DNA of 64,000 bases, taken from Prochlorococcus marinus. Its GTDB lineage: Bacteria; Cyanobacteriota; Cyanobacteriia; PCC-6307; Cyanobiaceae. Positions 49,401-60,800 of the stretch are shown here, one piece after another. Every line of letters begins with the position of its first letter. Position 1 is the first letter of the stretch. The notes below the pieces were generated by a model, which worked only from the letters and a program-made list of their open reading frames with translations, searched no databases and was not told the origin of the DNA. The DNA lies in contig NZ_CVSZ01000071.1 in NCBI RefSeq assembly GCF_001180325.1, forward strand, positions 1-64,000, in the 5' to 3' direction. The translations under genes were made by a program, and so were the position numbers.

Positions 49401-50441
49401 ACTGATAACATCAAAACTTACGGAGAATCATTGGCACAAATCTTATGGTTTGTTGGTGTAAAACCAAAACCAGATTCTGTTGGAAGAATTAACAAACTAG
49501 AATTAATACCTTTAGAAGAATTAGGTAGGCCAAGAATAGATGTAGTAGTTAACTGTTCAGGAGTATTTAGAGATCTATTTATCAATCAAATGGCATTAAT
49601 AGATCAGGCAGTCAAATTAGCAGCTGAAGCTGATGAATCATTGGAATCTAATTTTGTTAGGAAACATTCATTAGAACAAGCAGAAAAAGAAGGCACTTCT
49701 ATTAGAGAAGCTTCAGCGAGAGTATTCTCTAATGCAAGTGGAAGTTACAGTTCAAATGTTAATTTAGCCGTTGAAAATTCAACATGGGAGGAAGAAAATG
49801 AATTACAAGAAATGTATTTATCTCGCAAAACATATGCTTTTAATGCCGATAATCCTGGCGAGATGAATCAAAAAAGAGAGGTATTCGAATCAGTAATGAA
49901 AACAGCAGATGTTACATTTCAAAACCTTGATTCTTCAGAGATTTCATTAACAGATGTAAGTCATTATTTTGATTCGGATCCAACAAAATTGATCAAGACA
50001 TTAAGAGATGACGGGAAAGAACCAAGTAGCTATATAGCGGATACAACCACTTCAAATGCTCAAGTTAGAACACTTGGAGAAACTATCAGATTAGACTCAA
50101 GAACAAAACTTTTAAATCCTAAGTGGTATGAAGGTATGCTCAAATCTGGCTACGAAGGAGTTAGAGAACTTTCTAACAGACTTAATTACACTCTTGGTTG
50201 GAGTGCGACAAGTGGTCAAGTAGATAATTTTGTATATGAAGAAACTAATGAAACATTTATAAATGACGAAGAGATGAGGAAAAGATTAATGGATCTTAAT
50301 CCTAATAGTTTCAGAAGAATTGTTGGAACATTGCTAGAAGTCAATGGTAGGGGATATTGGGAAACTTCAGATGAGAATATAGAACAGTTGAAAGAACTAT
50401 ACCAAGAGGTGGAAGATAAAATCGAAGGAGTTAAAGAATAA
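46431..50441 (+). CDS. chlH: Magnesium chelatase subunit H
   Basis: A 1336-residue porphyrin-binding subunit of Mg-chelatase, inserting Mg2+ into protoporphyrin IX with ChlI and ChlD as the first committed step of chlorophyll synthesis. ChlH/CobN motifs are [40 protein letters not shown] and [20 protein letters not shown]. Length is normal. Codon use is balanced, as in a well-expressed gene. Confidence 0.97.
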   Translation: MFTQVRSANRRVSPVEDNKHKVVIKAVYVVLEPQYQNSLTEAAKSINKMNGPIGIDLSGYLIEELRNNSNFEDFKEDIANADIFVASLIFIEDLAQKVVDAVSPYKDKLKASIVFPSMPEVMRLNKLGSFSMAQLGQSKSIIGDLIKKKKESDGASFQDSMLKLLNTLPSILKYLPVEKAQDARTFILSFQYWLGGTTENLKNFLLMISEKYAVSEIIKDQIEEFKIQEPETFPDLGIWHPLAPCMFESLKEYQNWENNRKDINPKDDKTPTIGLVLQRSHIVTGDDAHYVAVIQELEYRGARVLPIFCGGLDFSKPVNEFYYDSINKDQPIVDGVVSLTGFALVGGPARQDHPKAIEALKRLNRPYMVALPLVFQTTQEWEDSDLGLHPVQVALQIAIPELDGAIEPIILSGRDDATGKAHTLQDRVDVIAERAIKWSTLRVKQRKDKKLAITVFSFPPDKGNVGTAAYLNVFGSIYRVLLEMKSKGYQIDDLPSNSKELMEKVINNPEAMDGSPELNIAHKMSVKEYEEFTPYSQRLEENWGKPPGNLNSDGQNLLIYGKHFGNVFIGVQPTFGYEGDPMRLLYSRSASPHHGFAAYYTYVEKIWGADAVLHFGTHGSLEFMPGKQMGMSETCYPDSLIGSLPNLYYYAANNPSEATIAKRRGYASTISYLTPPAENAGLYKGLKELSELVGSYQQLRENSRGIQIVNAIVETSKQCNLDKDVELPSRDVEELSIDERDLFVGNIYKQLMEIESRLLPCGLHTIGEAPTAEEAVATLVNIASLEREQEGLRSLPGLLAESMGLSIEQIYDGNNRGELKFVELNEKIIKTARESIFAMVNSLKIVDGRVYLEKSLLSKLFDLLKVFGLNLPTPWLRVCRLNGFNEVSQKELNKLFDYLLFCLEQVCADKEMDSLIKALDGNYVLPGPGGDPIRNPGVLPSGKNIHALDPQSIPTTAAVAAAKSVVDKLIERQKEEQGTWPETIACVLWGTDNIKTYGESLAQILWFVGVKPKPDSVGRINKLELIPLEELGRPRIDVVVNCSGVFRDLFINQMALIDQAVKLAAEADESLESNFVRKHSLEQAEKEGTSIREASARVFSNASGSYSSNVNLAVENSTWEEENELQEMYLSRKTYAFNADNPGEMNQKREVFESVMKTADVTFQNLDSSEISLTDVSHYFDSDPTKLIKTLRDDGKEPSSYIADTTTSNAQVRTLGETIRLDSRTKLLNPKWYEGMLKSGYEGVRELSNRLNYTLGWSATSGQVDNFVYEETNETFINDEEMRKRLMDLNPNSFRRIVGTLLEVNGRGYWETSDENIEQLKELYQEVEDKIEGVKE

Positions 50442-50449
50442 TAAATTTA

Positions 50450-51295
50450 TTATTTTCTGTAAATCCTATCAGCAACTTTAAGGATTTGATAATTTAGTTT
50501 AACGTTGTGAACTCTCACAATCTCAATATTAAATTGAGAGCAAAGACAACTTATTGCGAGTGTTCCTACATCCCTTTCTTTTGGATTTTTCTCATTCAAA
50601 ATTTCTCCTATAAATCTCTTCCTAGATGCACCTATCAAAATCGGCAAATTCCATTTTTTAAATACATCTAAGTTTCTCAAGATTTCCAAATTATGAATGA
50701 TATCCTTTGAAAAACCAATTCCAGGATCCACTATTATATTTCTTTCAGATATATTTTTTTCTAGAGCATTCTTTATCAAATTATCAAGCGAGTACTTAAC
50801 ATCATGCAATACGTTCTGGTAATTAGAGAGTTGATTCATATTTTGACTATTACCACGACTATGAGTTATGACGAATGGACAGTTGAATTTTGATACAACA
50901 TCCAAAATTTTTATATCTCTTCTTCCTCCCGTGACATCATTTATCCAATTAGCACCACTTAAAAGAGCTTCGTAGGCCACTTCAGAATTAAAAGTATCAA
51001 TAGAAATTAAAACATCTGGAAATTCAGATTTTATTAATTTTAGATATGGGATCAATCTTTTTATTTCTATACTTGATCCAACTTCTTCAGCCCCAGGTCT
51101 CGTACTTTGAGCACCAAGATCAATAACATCAACTCCATTGCTCAAGAAATGATTTACTTGATCTAAAACTTTTTTTGAAGAGTTTAATTCTCCGCCATCA
51201 CTAAATGAATCTGGAGTTAAATTAATAACTCCCATAATTGAAGTTTTTTGGCCCCAGCCTTTTGGCCATGGATTTTTCTTATCTATAATTTGCAA
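50450..51295 (-). CDS. folP: Dihydropteroate synthase
   Basis: A 281-residue folate enzyme joining p-aminobenzoate to the pterin. Motifs are [18 protein letters not shown] (about 18-35), [22 protein letters not shown] and DPGIGFSKD. It overlaps tpiA by 17 bp and converges with chlH. Confidence 0.95.
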   Translation of the reverse strand: MQIIDKKNPWPKGWGQKTSIMGVINLTPDSFSDGGELNSSKKVLDQVNHFLSNGVDVIDLGAQSTRPGAEEVGSSIEIKRLIPYLKLIKSEFPDVLISIDTFNSEVAYEALLSGANWINDVTGGRRDIKILDVVSKFNCPFVITHSRGNSQNMNQLSNYQNVLHDVKYSLDNLIKNALEKNISERNIIVDPGIGFSKDIIHNLEILRNLDVFKKWNLPILIGASRKRFIGEILNEKNPKERDVGTLAISCLCSQFNIEIVRVHNVKLNYQILKVADRIYRK

Positions 51296-52004
51296 TTCTC
51301 GCGAAACTATTCGGATCTAATGAAGCCCCTCCAACTAACACTCCATCTATATCACTCATTGACATGATTTCGTCAATATTATTAGGTTTAACAGATCCTC
51401 CATATTGAATAATTACATCATCAAAACCTATTAATTTCCGAATCAAAGAACATATCTTATTAGCGTCTTCTGCCTCACATGTCTTACCAGTACCAATAGC
51501 CCATATCGGTTCATAGGCAACAATTAAATTAGATGGATCTGTATTTTCTAATCCTTGTTCAACCTGTCTAGTAATAATTCTATTAGCTTCTCCTCTCTCT
51601 CTTTGTTCCAATGTTTCTCCTACACAAACTATTGGAGTAAGTCCACTAGATTGAGCAAAAACTGCTCTTTTATTAATTTGTTCATCACTTTCACTAAAAT
51701 ATTTCCTTGGTTCACTATGTCCAACGATTGCATATGAGACACCATGTTCAAGAAGCATTTTTGGAGATATTTCTGCAGTAAATGCTCCTTGATCTTCCCA
51801 ATGAATATTTTGACTAGAAATATCTAAATAATCAAAATCAGAATGATCAGAAAAGGTTGAAATAGCTGTAAAAGGTGGAGCAATAACAACTTTACGATCG
51901 TCTTTTATGTTTTTTATTAAAGGAATAAACTCTTCTAAATAGGATTTAGCTTCAGCACAAGTCATGTGCATTTTCCAATTACCAGCAATTACAGATTTTC
52001 TCAA
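51279..52004 (-). CDS. tpiA: Triosephosphate isomerase
   Basis: A 241-residue TIM barrel. The TTG start at 52004 ([13 protein letters not shown]) is preferred over a start 11 codons upstream at 52037, because it follows GGAG at a normal distance and restores the family N-terminus. K11, the histidine in [10 protein letters not shown] and the glutamate in [13 protein letters not shown] form the active site. It interconverts the two triose phosphates in glycolysis and the Calvin cycle. Confidence 0.95.
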   Translation of the reverse strand: MRKSVIAGNWKMHMTCAEAKSYLEEFIPLIKNIKDDRKVVIAPPFTAISTFSDHSDFDYLDISSQNIHWEDQGAFTAEISPKMLLEHGVSYAIVGHSEPRKYFSESDEQINKRAVFAQSSGLTPIVCVGETLEQRERGEANRIITRQVEQGLENTDPSNLIVAYEPIWAIGTGKTCEAEDANKICSLIRKLIGFDDVIIQYGGSVKPNNIDEIMSMSDIDGVLVGGASLDPNSFARIANYR

Positions 52005-52056
52005 AATACTATCTCCAAGAAAAATATAATAATACAAAGTGAGTTGAATAAGCTAA

Positions 52057-52233
52057 CTATTCAAAAATTAATTCATTTTTTAGAAATATTACTTTATCTC
52101 CCTTGTTTAACTTCCTTCCTCTCCTAGTCTCAATTACACCATTAACCTTAACAGAACCGGATTTAATAAAAATTTTTGCCTCGCCACCAGAAGATACCAA
52201 ATTTTTCCATTTTAAGAATTGATCCAATTTCAT
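52057..52233 (-). CDS. Short S4-domain RNA-binding protein
   Basis: Reads MKLDQFLKWKNLVSSGGEAK..., 58 residues with the S4 pattern GGEAK and SGSVKVNGVIETRRGRKLNKGD. Standalone S4 proteins of this type (YaaA/RlbA-like) bind rRNA or tRNA. It ends 53 bp before the tpiA start. Confidence 0.82.
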   Translation of the reverse strand: MKLDQFLKWKNLVSSGGEAKIFIKSGSVKVNGVIETRRGRKLNKGDKVIFLKNELIFE

Positions 52234-52291
52234 TGTTTTTTATACCCAAAGATATTGATAAAGTAGGATAAACAATTAAATATATAATATC

Positions 52292-53998
52292 TTGAGACTA
52301 ATACCCCCAGTCAGACCATATTCAAATAGGTTTATCAAGGGTTTTATATGCATGCTTATTTACGTAGCTTGTTGGCCTTTATTAGCTTATTTAGCTGGAA
52401 ACTTAATCCCAGCAATTGGTTCAGGTGATCTCTCAAAAGTTTCTAGCATAATAATTAAGTCTTTATTTGTATTTTTAGTTCAGAAAACTGCCCAATTTGG
52501 ACAGGACGTATTCATAGCAAAACCATCTTTAGAAATTAGTGAAGTGATGAGAGGCAATTTATTTAGCAGAATTCAAAAAATAAAGATGAATTCTGTAGAA
52601 AGTATTTCAGCTGGGGACATCACATATAGACTTACGGAAGATGCAGACAGGGTAAGCGAAGTCATTTATAAAACAGCTCAAGATACTATTCCATGCACTT
52701 TACAGTTGTTAGCGGTAATAATCTATATGTTTTATTTAGACTGGTCACTAACATTATCAACATTCGTTTTAGCACCATTGATTATTCTTTCAGTTAACAG
52801 TTTTGGCAGAAGAGTTTTATTAGCATCCGAAAAAAGTCAAGAATCAACAAGTAATTTAGCAGGTTTAATTGGTGAATCTATAAATGGAATGTCCACGATA
52901 AGATCTTTTGCAGCAGAAAATTGGATTGAGGAAAGATTTTATAAAAGATTAAGTACAAATAAAAAAGCAAAATATAAAACATTAAAACTACTTGCATTTC
53001 AACATCCAGTTGTTGGATTTGTTGAAGCATTTGGAATATTAGCAATATTAGGTTTAGGAGCCGCAAGAATCAATCTAGGCCTTCTAACAAGCCAAGAATT
53101 TAGTAGTTTTTTTGCAGCGATATTAATGCTAATTGATCCAATAAGCCATGTAAGTACAAATTTTAATGACTATAAACAGACAGAAGCCTCAATAAAAAGG
53201 TTGAAAAATATAAACCAAGAACCTGTCGAAGATGATAAAGAAAATTTACGAAGGATTTCAAATTTAGAAGGCAAGATAAGTTTTAAGGAAGTAAATTTCG
53301 CCTACAAAAAAGATAATCAAGTACTTAAAAATATCAATTTGGAAATTAAAAGAGGGGAAGTCACAGCATTTGTTGGAGCTTCTGGAGCTGGTAAAAGTAC
53401 AATGTTGGCTTTAATATTAAAGTTTATAACTCCAAATAATGGAGACATTTTTATAGATGATAAAAATCTCAAAATATTAAATACAAAAGATATTAGAAAA
53501 AATATTGCATTAGTACAACAACAGCCTTTTTTGTTTTCAGGAACAATTATTGATGTAATAAGAATGGGCAGAAATTATACCAAAGAAGAAGTAATAGAAT
53601 CAGCAAGAAAAGCAAACGCTCACAACTTCATTCAAAAGCTTCCTAAGAAATATGAAACTGAGATAACTGAAAGAGGATCAAATTTCTCAGGTGGTCAGAT
53701 CCAGAGGATCGCAATTGCAAGAGCAATACTTGGAAACCCCTCAATTCTTCTATTAGATGAGGCCACAAGTGCGTTAGATGCAGAATCAGAATCTGAAGTG
53801 CAAAAAGGACTTAATAGAGCTATGAAAGATAGAACAGTTATTGTAATTGCTCATAGATTAGCCACTACTCAAGAGGCCAATAAAATAGTTGTTTTCGATA
53901 AAGGTGAAATTATTGAAGTTGGCAACCACATTGATTTGATAAATAAACCTGGAATTTATAAAGAATTATGTGAAAAACAATTGATTAAAAAATTATAG
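52292..53998 (+). CDS. ABC exporter with fused membrane and ATPase domains (MsbA-like)
   Basis: A 568-residue half-transporter starting at TTG (MRLIPPVRPYSNRFIKGF). Six membrane helices lie in 1-310. The ATPase domain has Walker A GASGAGKST, Q-loop VQQQPFLFSG, signature NFSGGQIQRIA and Walker B ILLLDEATSALD, all intact. It acts as a homodimer, probably exporting lipid or a hydrophobic compound; substrate is not visible. Confidence 0.93.
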   Translation: MRLIPPVRPYSNRFIKGFICMLIYVACWPLLAYLAGNLIPAIGSGDLSKVSSIIIKSLFVFLVQKTAQFGQDVFIAKPSLEISEVMRGNLFSRIQKIKMNSVESISAGDITYRLTEDADRVSEVIYKTAQDTIPCTLQLLAVIIYMFYLDWSLTLSTFVLAPLIILSVNSFGRRVLLASEKSQESTSNLAGLIGESINGMSTIRSFAAENWIEERFYKRLSTNKKAKYKTLKLLAFQHPVVGFVEAFGILAILGLGAARINLGLLTSQEFSSFFAAILMLIDPISHVSTNFNDYKQTEASIKRLKNINQEPVEDDKENLRRISNLEGKISFKEVNFAYKKDNQVLKNINLEIKRGEVTAFVGASGAGKSTMLALILKFITPNNGDIFIDDKNLKILNTKDIRKNIALVQQQPFLFSGTIIDVIRMGRNYTKEEVIESARKANAHNFIQKLPKKYETEITERGSNFSGGQIQRIAIARAILGNPSILLLDEATSALDAESESEVQKGLNRAMKDRTVIVIAHRLATTQEANKIVVFDKGEIIEVGNHIDLINKPGIYKELCEKQLIKKL

Positions 53999-54028
53999 TT
54001 CTATTTTATTTATTAAAAAAGTAAATCC

Positions 54029-54247
54029 ATGAGCGAAAACACAAATGATTCTGCAAATCCAGTTTTAACCTTTGAAGGCAAAAAATATTTAATAAATGAA
54101 CTTTCTAATGAAATAAAAGAATCTATAAAAGTACTGCAAATAGCGGAGACACAACTTAAGATGCATCAAGATACTCTCAAATTACTTTCAATTAGTCGAA
54201 ACTCTTTAGTTAATCAATTAAGAGAAAAACTAAAAAAATTAGAATAA
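54029..54247 (+). CDS. Small coiled-coil protein
   Basis: A 72-residue soluble protein with FEGKKYLINELSNEIKES and a helical heptad-like region (VLQIAETQLKMHQDTLKLLS). It resembles a widespread short family (possibly DUF6447) by eye. It lies 30 bp after the ABC exporter and converges with carB. Confidence 0.7.
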   Translation: MSENTNDSANPVLTFEGKKYLINELSNEIKESIKVLQIAETQLKMHQDTLKLLSISRNSLVNQLREKLKKLE

Positions 54248-54251
54248 AATT

Positions 54252-57200
54252 TTAATAATCATGGATTTCTTGTAGAGAGTAAGTACAAATTTTATGGCAT
54301 TGCAAAGATTTGATCGCCTTAATTGCTGCCTTTGCTCCAGGAATAGTTGTAAAAGTTGGGATATTATATTCTAAAGCGGCACGTCTTAAATAAGCATCAT
54401 CATTAAGAGCCTGTGAGCAAATTGGAGTATTAATTATTAATTGAACAAGTCCAGAACGAATTAGGTCCTCAATATTTGGTCTTCCTTCATGAACTTTTAG
54501 CACTTCTTCTACTTGGATTCCTAAATTAGCCAAATATGAAGCTGTACCTTTTGTTGCGATTAATTTAAATCCTAAATTCAAGAGTTCTCTTGCAACTTCC
54601 TCAAGATTTTTTTTATCTAAATCATTTGTAGATAAAAAAGCAACTCCTTCTGAAGGAACACCATTACCTGCTGCCAATTCCGACTTGGCATAAGCAATGC
54701 CAAAATCTTTAGCTAAACCCATTACTTCTCCAGTAGATCTCATTTCAGGACCAAGTAATGTATCAGACCCAGGAAATCTTTTAAAAGGTAAAACGGCCTC
54801 TTTTACTGCCTGATATTTTGGAGAAAATTCTTCTGTGAAATTAAGATCCTCTAATGTAAAACCTTGCATTAACTGAGTAGCAAATTTTGCAACTGGTTTA
54901 CCAATAGCTTTTGAAACAAATGGAACTGTCCTGGATGCTCTTGGATTTGCTTCGAGAATAAATAATTTATTTTCTTTATTATTTGTATTTATTACCGCAA
55001 ATTGCAAATTAATTAATCCAACAACATTCAATCTTTTTGCAATTAATTTAGTCCAGTTCCTTACATTTTCAATTGTGGATGTTGAAAGAGAAATGGATGG
55101 TAAACAACAAGCCGAATCTCCTGAATGAATTCCTGCAGGTTCCACATGTTCCATTAGGCCTGCAATTACAACCGAACCCTCTGAATCGCATAAAGCATCA
55201 ACATCAATCTCAATTGCATTACTCAAATATTGATCAAGAAGGATTGGATGATCAGGTGATACCTTAACTGCTTCAGAAATATATCTCGATAATTCATTCT
55301 CATCTTTAACAATTTCCATTGCTCTACCACCTAAAACATAAGAAGGTCTTACAACCAAGGGGAATCCTATATTTTTTGCTACTAATTGTGCTTCATCTTG
55401 ATTACGTGCAATACCGTTTAAAGGTTGTCTAATACTTAATTCTTCAAGAATTTTTGTAAATTCCTCTCTATCTTCTGCTAAATCGATAGATATTGGAGAA
55501 GTCCCAAGAATTTTTGATCCAGTTCTGAGCCCATCATTAGATTTAAGCCATTCAAATAAAGGTAATGATAATTTCAGTGGGGTTTGACCTCCAAATTGAA
55601 CAATCAAACCATAAGGATTTTCAGCTTCTATTATGTTAAGTACATCTTCCAAAGTTACAGGCTCAAAATATAAAATATCGCTTGTATCATAATCTGTTGA
55701 TACAGTTTCAGGATTACTATTAACCATTATTGTTTTATAGCCATTTTTAGAAGCTTGATATGAAGCATGACAACAACAATAATCAAATTCTATTCCCTGA
55801 CCAATTCTGTTTGGACCTCCTCCTAAAATCATAATTTTTTTTGATTTACTATTTTCTGAAATCTCGCTATCAAAAATTTGAGAATTGAAATTAATGAAAG
55901 ATTCTTCGTAAGTTGAATAATGATAGGGAGTTGAGGATGAGAATTCTGCTGAACAAGTATCAACAGTTTTAAAAATTGGAATAATATTAAGTTTTTTTCT
56001 ATATCTTCTTACTTCAAAAAACTCAGAATTAGTTAACTTTGCTATCTGTTGATCTGAAAAGCCTAATTGTTTAGCATGTAACATCAAATCTCTATCTAGA
56101 GTATAAAGTTGCTTATCTTTTAAAAAATCTTTTTCAAAATTAAAAATATTACGTAATTTTTCGATAAACCATAAATCTATATTTGTAACTTCTTGAATAT
56201 AATTATTTGTTTTCCCAAGCTGCATAGCTTTTTTGATTAGGAGAATTCTCTCAGATGTCGGGTTTCTTAAACTATTTTTAATTTGACTCTCATCCTTAAA
56301 TTCTTCTTGTGAATCACATTCCCATCCAAAAACACCTACTTCTAACGACCTTAATGCCTTCTGAAATGATTCTTCAAAAGAACGACCTATTGCCATTGAC
56401 TCACCAACAGATTTCATAGAAGTGCTTAAAGTATTAGATGATCCTTTAAACTTTTCAAAAGCAAATCTTGGGATCTTAGTAACTACATAATCAATTGATG
56501 GCTCAAAACATGCAGGTGTTTTTTTTGTAATGTCATTAATAATCTCATTTAGTGTATAGCCAACAGATAATAAAGCTGCAATCTTAGCTATTGGGAATCC
56601 AGTTGCTTTACTTGCCAAAGCAGAGGATCTACTTACACGCGGATTCATTTCTATAACAATTACTTCTCCATTAGATGGATTTATTGCAAATTGAATATTA
56701 CTACCTCCTGTTTCAACTCCCACCTCTCGAATAATCTTCAATGACAAATCCCGCAACCTCTGATATTCCTTATCTGTTAAGGTCTGCGCAGGTGCTACAG
56801 TAATCGAATCTCCAGTATGAACACCCATTGGGTCTAAATTTTCAATACTGCAAACTATTACTACATTGTCAGCAGAATCTCTCATTACCTCTAGTTCAAA
56901 CTCTTTCCATCCAATGAGTGATTTTTCAATTAATATTTGATTACTTGGACTTTCCTCTAAACCTGATTTACAAAACTCGACAAATTCTTCAAGGTTAAAA
57001 GCAATTCCACCTCCTACACCACCTAAAGTAAAAGCAGGTCTTATTATAAGAGGATAGGAACTAATTTTTTTTGATACCTCCATAGCTTCATCTAGATTAG
57101 ATGCAATACCAGATGGACAAACATTTACATTTATTTTCTCCATCGATTCTTTAAATAATTTCCTATCTTCAGCTTTTTTAATAGCTCTTAAATCAGCTCC

Positions 57201-57548
57201 AATTAATTCAATATTATTTTGTTTTAAAAAATCAGACTCTGATAATTTAACCGCAAGATTCAAAGCGGTTTGACCTCCCATAGTGGGAAGAATCGCATCG
57301 GGTTTTTCTCTTAGAATTATCTGAGAAACTATTTCAGGAGTCAATGGTTCAATATATGTTTTGCTTGCTATATCAGGATCAGTCATTATTGATGCTGGAT
57401 TTGAATTTATTAAGACAATTTCATAACCAGCATTTCTTAATGCTTTGCAAGCTTGAGTACCAGAGTAATCAAATTCGCATGCTTGCCCTATAACAATTGG
57501 GCCCGAACCTAGAATAAGAATTTTGTTAAGATCACCTCTTTGAGGCAT
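54252..57548 (-). CDS. carB: Carbamoyl-phosphate synthase large subunit
   Basis: A 1098-residue enzyme feeding arginine and pyrimidine synthesis. Two ATP-grasp halves are clear: [19 protein letters not shown] in the first and [19 protein letters not shown] in the second, with a C-terminal regulatory MGS domain ([14 protein letters not shown]). Length is normal. Confidence 0.97.
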   Translation of the reverse strand: MPQRGDLNKILILGSGPIVIGQACEFDYSGTQACKALRNAGYEIVLINSNPASIMTDPDIASKTYIEPLTPEIVSQIILREKPDAILPTMGGQTALNLAVKLSESDFLKQNNIELIGADLRAIKKAEDRKLFKESMEKINVNVCPSGIASNLDEAMEVSKKISSYPLIIRPAFTLGGVGGGIAFNLEEFVEFCKSGLEESPSNQILIEKSLIGWKEFELEVMRDSADNVVIVCSIENLDPMGVHTGDSITVAPAQTLTDKEYQRLRDLSLKIIREVGVETGGSNIQFAINPSNGEVIVIEMNPRVSRSSALASKATGFPIAKIAALLSVGYTLNEIINDITKKTPACFEPSIDYVVTKIPRFAFEKFKGSSNTLSTSMKSVGESMAIGRSFEESFQKALRSLEVGVFGWECDSQEEFKDESQIKNSLRNPTSERILLIKKAMQLGKTNNYIQEVTNIDLWFIEKLRNIFNFEKDFLKDKQLYTLDRDLMLHAKQLGFSDQQIAKLTNSEFFEVRRYRKKLNIIPIFKTVDTCSAEFSSSTPYHYSTYEESFINFNSQIFDSEISENSKSKKIMILGGGPNRIGQGIEFDYCCCHASYQASKNGYKTIMVNSNPETVSTDYDTSDILYFEPVTLEDVLNIIEAENPYGLIVQFGGQTPLKLSLPLFEWLKSNDGLRTGSKILGTSPISIDLAEDREEFTKILEELSIRQPLNGIARNQDEAQLVAKNIGFPLVVRPSYVLGGRAMEIVKDENELSRYISEAVKVSPDHPILLDQYLSNAIEIDVDALCDSEGSVVIAGLMEHVEPAGIHSGDSACCLPSISLSTSTIENVRNWTKLIAKRLNVVGLINLQFAVINTNNKENKLFILEANPRASRTVPFVSKAIGKPVAKFATQLMQGFTLEDLNFTEEFSPKYQAVKEAVLPFKRFPGSDTLLGPEMRSTGEVMGLAKDFGIAYAKSELAAGNGVPSEGVAFLSTNDLDKKNLEEVARELLNLGFKLIATKGTASYLANLGIQVEEVLKVHEGRPNIEDLIRSGLVQLIINTPICSQALNDDAYLRRAALEYNIPTFTTIPGAKAAIKAIKSLQCHKICTYSLQEIHDY

Positions 57549-57655
57549 AATTTAAACGTTCATTTATCTCATGCTACTTATAAATCATCAGATGTTAATC
57601 AAGTTACTTGAAAAGCAACATTTGTTTCTATAGTATTGAAAGAAATCAATTTTTT

Positions 57656-58294
57656 ATGAGCGAACTTCAGCGACTTAAAAGTTTGTTGCCTCCAGAGAAT
57701 GAAAGTTGGGTATTTGTTGAAGCTGCTGCGGCTATAGATCCACCTTTAATAACACTTGAGGAAATCGGTCGTGACGAAGTAGAAATTCAAATAGATTTAG
57801 ATGAATGGGATAACTTTGCTATTGACCATAGAAATTTATTATTTTGGCACGAGGTTGGTAAAATCCAAAATGACACAATTCCCAGAGATGGATGGGAAAT
57901 GGCAGCTCTCGCAATAGGACTTGGAGGCGCGATAGGAGAGTTGTGGGTACAAGATGGGTTACTTTTATTACTTGCTCTTGGTTTATCAAGTTTTGCAGGA
58001 TATAGATTATATTTAAAAAATAATTCTGAAAAAAAGCTTCAAGATGCTATTTTTGCAGATGAAAGAGCTATAGATCTTGCTTGTAGATTTGGATACAGCA
58101 TTCCAAATGCTTATAAAAGTCTTGGAGGAGCGTTAAAGGAGTTAATAGAGAAGACACGAAAAAAGAAAAAAAGAAGTTTCTTTGAAGATAGATTAGATGC
58201 CTTAAGAAAAAGTGCAGAAAAAGCCAGATCAGAATTGTCTCAACAAGAAGGTTCAGAAAAATCAGTCTCAAGCGAAAATGTTTATGGACAATAA
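57656..58294 (+). CDS. DUF3318 family protein
   Basis: A 212-residue protein when started at ATG 57656 (MSELQRLKSLLPPENESWV); the frame extends 16 codons upstream. Motifs are FVEAAAAIDPPLITLEEIGRD and FWHEVGKIQNDTIPRDGWE, then two membrane helices and a basic, charged C-terminus. The family is cyanobacterial and unassigned. It overlaps rsfS by 11 bp. Confidence 0.82.
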   Translation: MSELQRLKSLLPPENESWVFVEAAAAIDPPLITLEEIGRDEVEIQIDLDEWDNFAIDHRNLLFWHEVGKIQNDTIPRDGWEMAALAIGLGGAIGELWVQDGLLLLLALGLSSFAGYRLYLKNNSEKKLQDAIFADERAIDLACRFGYSIPNAYKSLGGALKELIEKTRKKKKRSFFEDRLDALRKSAEKARSELSQQEGSEKSVSSENVYGQ

Positions 58295-58628
58295 AAGTTT
58301 GGTTTTAATGGCTGCTAAAGCGTGTGATGAGAAAAAGGCAAAAGATATAAAACTTATAAAAATTGACAAAGTATCTTTTATAAGTGAATGGATTTTAATT
58401 GCGGAAGGACTATCTGATGTACAAGTCAGATCTATAAGTAATTCTGTAGAGGGAGAACTTAGAGAGAAGGCTAATATTGAACCGATAAGAAAAGAAGGTG
58501 TCAACGAAGCTAAATGGGCTTTACTTGATTATGGTGATTTAATTGTAAATATTTTTCAACCTGAAATAAGAAAATATTATGACCTTGAATCGTTCTGGAG
58601 TAATGGAGATAATCTTATATTTCCATAA
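58284..58628 (+). CDS. rsfS: Ribosomal silencing factor RsfS
   Basis: A 114-residue protein that binds L14 and stops subunit joining when nutrients are short. The family region is KDIKLIKIDKVSFISEWILI and GLSDVQVRSISNSVEGELRE, with LLDYGDLIVNIFQPEIRKYYDLE. The start at 58284 (MDNKSLVLMAAK) fits the family; ATG 58278 is 2 codons upstream. Confidence 0.9.
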   Translation: MDNKSLVLMAAKACDEKKAKDIKLIKIDKVSFISEWILIAEGLSDVQVRSISNSVEGELREKANIEPIRKEGVNEAKWALLDYGDLIVNIFQPEIRKYYDLESFWSNGDNLIFP

Positions 58629-58636
58629 TATATTTT

Positions 58637-59131
58637 ATGAACGAATCTAAATGTCCTGTCCCTAGAGAGCAACAACCCACAAATGAATTCATAGAATTAT
58701 CAAAGTCTGAAATTTTTTCTTGGCCAAAAACAAAAAAGTCTCTAATTCTTATTTTGATAAAATTCTGGTTAGGAGCTTTTGTTCTATTTGTTGTTATTTC
58801 TTCAGGAAGTGTATATTTTAAGACATCTATTCTCAAATATATTTTATTAAGCTTTTTTGGTAGTTTATCAATACCTCTTTTAATTTCAATAAGATTATAT
58901 TTAGGTTGGAACCATATATTTAATAGATTAATATCTGAAAAAGTTGAATATGAGGAATCCGGATGGTATGACGGTCAAGTCTGGGAAAAGCCATTAGTTT
59001 TGAAAGAAAAAGAATCACTCATTGCCACAATTGAGGTTAGACCTATTTTAAAAAATTTAATTCAAATTTTTTCAATTATTTCAGTCTTAGCATTATCTGG
59101 TATTTTAATTTTTCAATATAGTAATTTCTAA
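58637..59131 (+). CDS. Ycf36/CGLD27-like membrane protein (DUF1230)
   Basis: A 164-residue protein with CPVPREQQPTNEFIELSKSE at the start, two central and one C-terminal membrane helix, and EYEESGWYDGQVWEKPLVL. This is the DUF1230 signature. Plant CGLD27 is tied to iron or photosynthetic growth; its role here is unproved. It lies between rsfS and the asparaginase II gene. Confidence 0.83.
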   Translation: MNESKCPVPREQQPTNEFIELSKSEIFSWPKTKKSLILILIKFWLGAFVLFVVISSGSVYFKTSILKYILLSFFGSLSIPLLISIRLYLGWNHIFNRLISEKVEYEESGWYDGQVWEKPLVLKEKESLIATIEVRPILKNLIQIFSIISVLALSGILIFQYSNF

Positions 59132-60097
59132 ATGAGTTCTAATTTCAAAAACCTCTACACTTCTAACAATCCTCCCTTACAAGCAACCTTAATGAGAGGA
59201 TCAAATATTGAGTCTATCCATAAAATACATGCTGTTATTACTGATAAAAAAGGGAGGGTTCTAATGTGTGCAGGTAATCCAGAATATAAAAGTTTCATAA
59301 GGTCAGCACTAAAACCGTTTCAAGCAATACCATTCGTTAGTAGTGGAGCTGCATCAATAATTAATAATGACTCAAAATCAATTGCTTTAGCATGCGGGTC
59401 ACATAGTGGATCAAAACTTCATTCAAGGGAAGCATTCAAAATTTTGTGGGAATATGATATTGACATTAATAATCTTAAATGTCCAAAATCAAAGACAAGT
59501 CCATTAGAACATAATTGTTCTGGCAAACATGCTGCTTTTTTAGCTACATGCAAAAAAATGAATTGGCCATTAGATAGTTATTTAAAAGGGGATCATCCTC
59601 TTCAAATAGAAATATTCAGAATTGTTTCAGAATTACTTGAAATCCCTTCATCTGAAATAAATGCTGAACGTGATGATTGTGGTGCACCCACTCTTTATTT
59701 AAAACTATTTGAAATGTCTAGACTATATTCACTTCTGAGCAGTTCAGAAAATGCTGAATTAGAACAAATTAGTAGAGCTATGACAATAAACCCAATAATG
59801 ATAAGTGATAACAATAAATTTGATACAGAAATAATTAAAGCTTCTCATGGAAAAGTTATAGGTAAAGGTGGTGCCGAGGGAATACAGTGTCTATGTAAAG
59901 TAAATGAAGGGATAGGCTTAGCTTTAAAAGTAGAAGACGGTTCAAAAAGAGCAAAGCATGCTGTCAGTCTTCACTTACTAAAACAGTTAGAGTGGATATC
60001 TGACTTAAGAATTCAAGACATAGAAGAAAAGGTGTTTAATTTTCCTGAAGGAGTGCGACTTGAAGTTAAAGGTAAAGTAAAATTCCAGGAATCCTAA
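59132..60097 (+). CDS. Asparaginase II family protein
   Basis: A 321-residue protein of the PF06089-type asparaginase family, distinct from classical L-asparaginases. Motifs are MRGSNIESIHKIHAVI, KPFQAIPFVSSGAA, NCSGKHAAFLATCKKM and DDCGAPTLYLKLFEM. It abuts the Ycf36 gene directly. Reaction inferred from the family. Confidence 0.88.
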   Translation: MSSNFKNLYTSNNPPLQATLMRGSNIESIHKIHAVITDKKGRVLMCAGNPEYKSFIRSALKPFQAIPFVSSGAASIINNDSKSIALACGSHSGSKLHSREAFKILWEYDIDINNLKCPKSKTSPLEHNCSGKHAAFLATCKKMNWPLDSYLKGDHPLQIEIFRIVSELLEIPSSEINAERDDCGAPTLYLKLFEMSRLYSLLSSSENAELEQISRAMTINPIMISDNNKFDTEIIKASHGKVIGKGGAEGIQCLCKVNEGIGLALKVEDGSKRAKHAVSLHLLKQLEWISDLRIQDIEEKVFNFPEGVRLEVKGKVKFQES

Positions 60098-60142
60098 AAA
60101 ACAAGAAAAATAGCCCCTTTCAGATGTATGCTATGTATATGA

Positions 60143-60219
<77 letters not shown>

Positions 60220-60222
60220 TTT

Positions 60223-60248
60223 AAAAGCAGCTTTTCAGCTGCTTTTTT
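60223..60248 (+). terminator. Rho-independent terminator of tRNA-fMet
   Basis: AAAAGCAGCT (60223-60232) pairs with AGCTGCTTTT (60237-60246), a 10-bp perfect stem and 4-base loop, followed by TT and AT-rich sequence. It is the clearest intrinsic terminator in the window. Confidence 0.9.
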
Positions 60249-60581
60249 ATTAATTGCAAAAGTTATATCAATCATAAAATGAAAATTATAACGTCTTAAC
60301 TAAAAAGATTTTATTAAAAATTATTTGAGATCCTTTTGGATAGATAATTTGAAGTCAATCTTAACTATTAGGCCAGTAATGATAAAAAGTATTCCAATGT
60401 ATGAATTCAAAGATAGTTCCAAAATATTAAATGAATTTTCTAACTAAATTTTAACTCAAAAATCAAATGTATTACATACGCCAAAAAAAGAATTTAAAAA
60501 AAATTTGAATTTCGAAAATTTACATCTTTGATAAGTATTTTAATAAAATAAAGTAAAATTTACATAATTTAGAAAAATTAT
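60249..60581. other. 333-bp AT-rich interval, at most one tiny gene
   Basis: The only candidate is a minus-strand frame from TTG at 60422 to TAA at 60321, reading MELSLNSYIGILFIITGLIV then KIDFKLSIQKDLK. It would be a 33-residue one-helix protein. Composition is protein-like but there is no ATG and no Shine-Dalgarno, so I leave it uncertain. I see nothing else here. Confidence 0.4.
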
Positions 60582-60728
60582 ATGGAGAATTTGCTACAGC
60601 GTGATTTAGGTTCAAGCATGTTATCAATAGCAGTCATATTAGGTTGGTTAGGTCTGTTTTTTGTATTTTTGAGAGTAGTAACAATTTTAATAAAGAGAAT
60701 CCTTGAAGCGGTTTTAAAAAAATCGTAA
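60582..60728 (+). CDS. 48-residue single-helix membrane protein
   Basis: Reads MENLLQRDLGSSMLSIAVIL, then a hydrophobic helix (about 14-34, ending FFVFLRVVTILI) and a basic tail (KRILEAVLKKS). One of the clade's many one-helix proteins; not assigned. Confidence 0.6.
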   Translation: MENLLQRDLGSSMLSIAVILGWLGLFFVFLRVVTILIKRILEAVLKKS

Positions 60729-60800
60729 TTATTGAAATAAATCAATTATACGGAATTAATCGCATAAATCCTTCATCGCTAGGTATAATGACCTAAAAAA

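Noticed and set aside
52005..52037. Earlier start for tpiA
   Set aside because: It would add 11 hydrophobic residues not found in the family; the TTG at 52004 follows a GGAG at suitable distance.
58068..58271. Minus-strand reading frame inside the DUF3318 gene
   Set aside because: It lies wholly within a well-supported gene in another frame and has low-complexity Leu/Phe composition typical of antisense of a Lys/Glu-rich gene.
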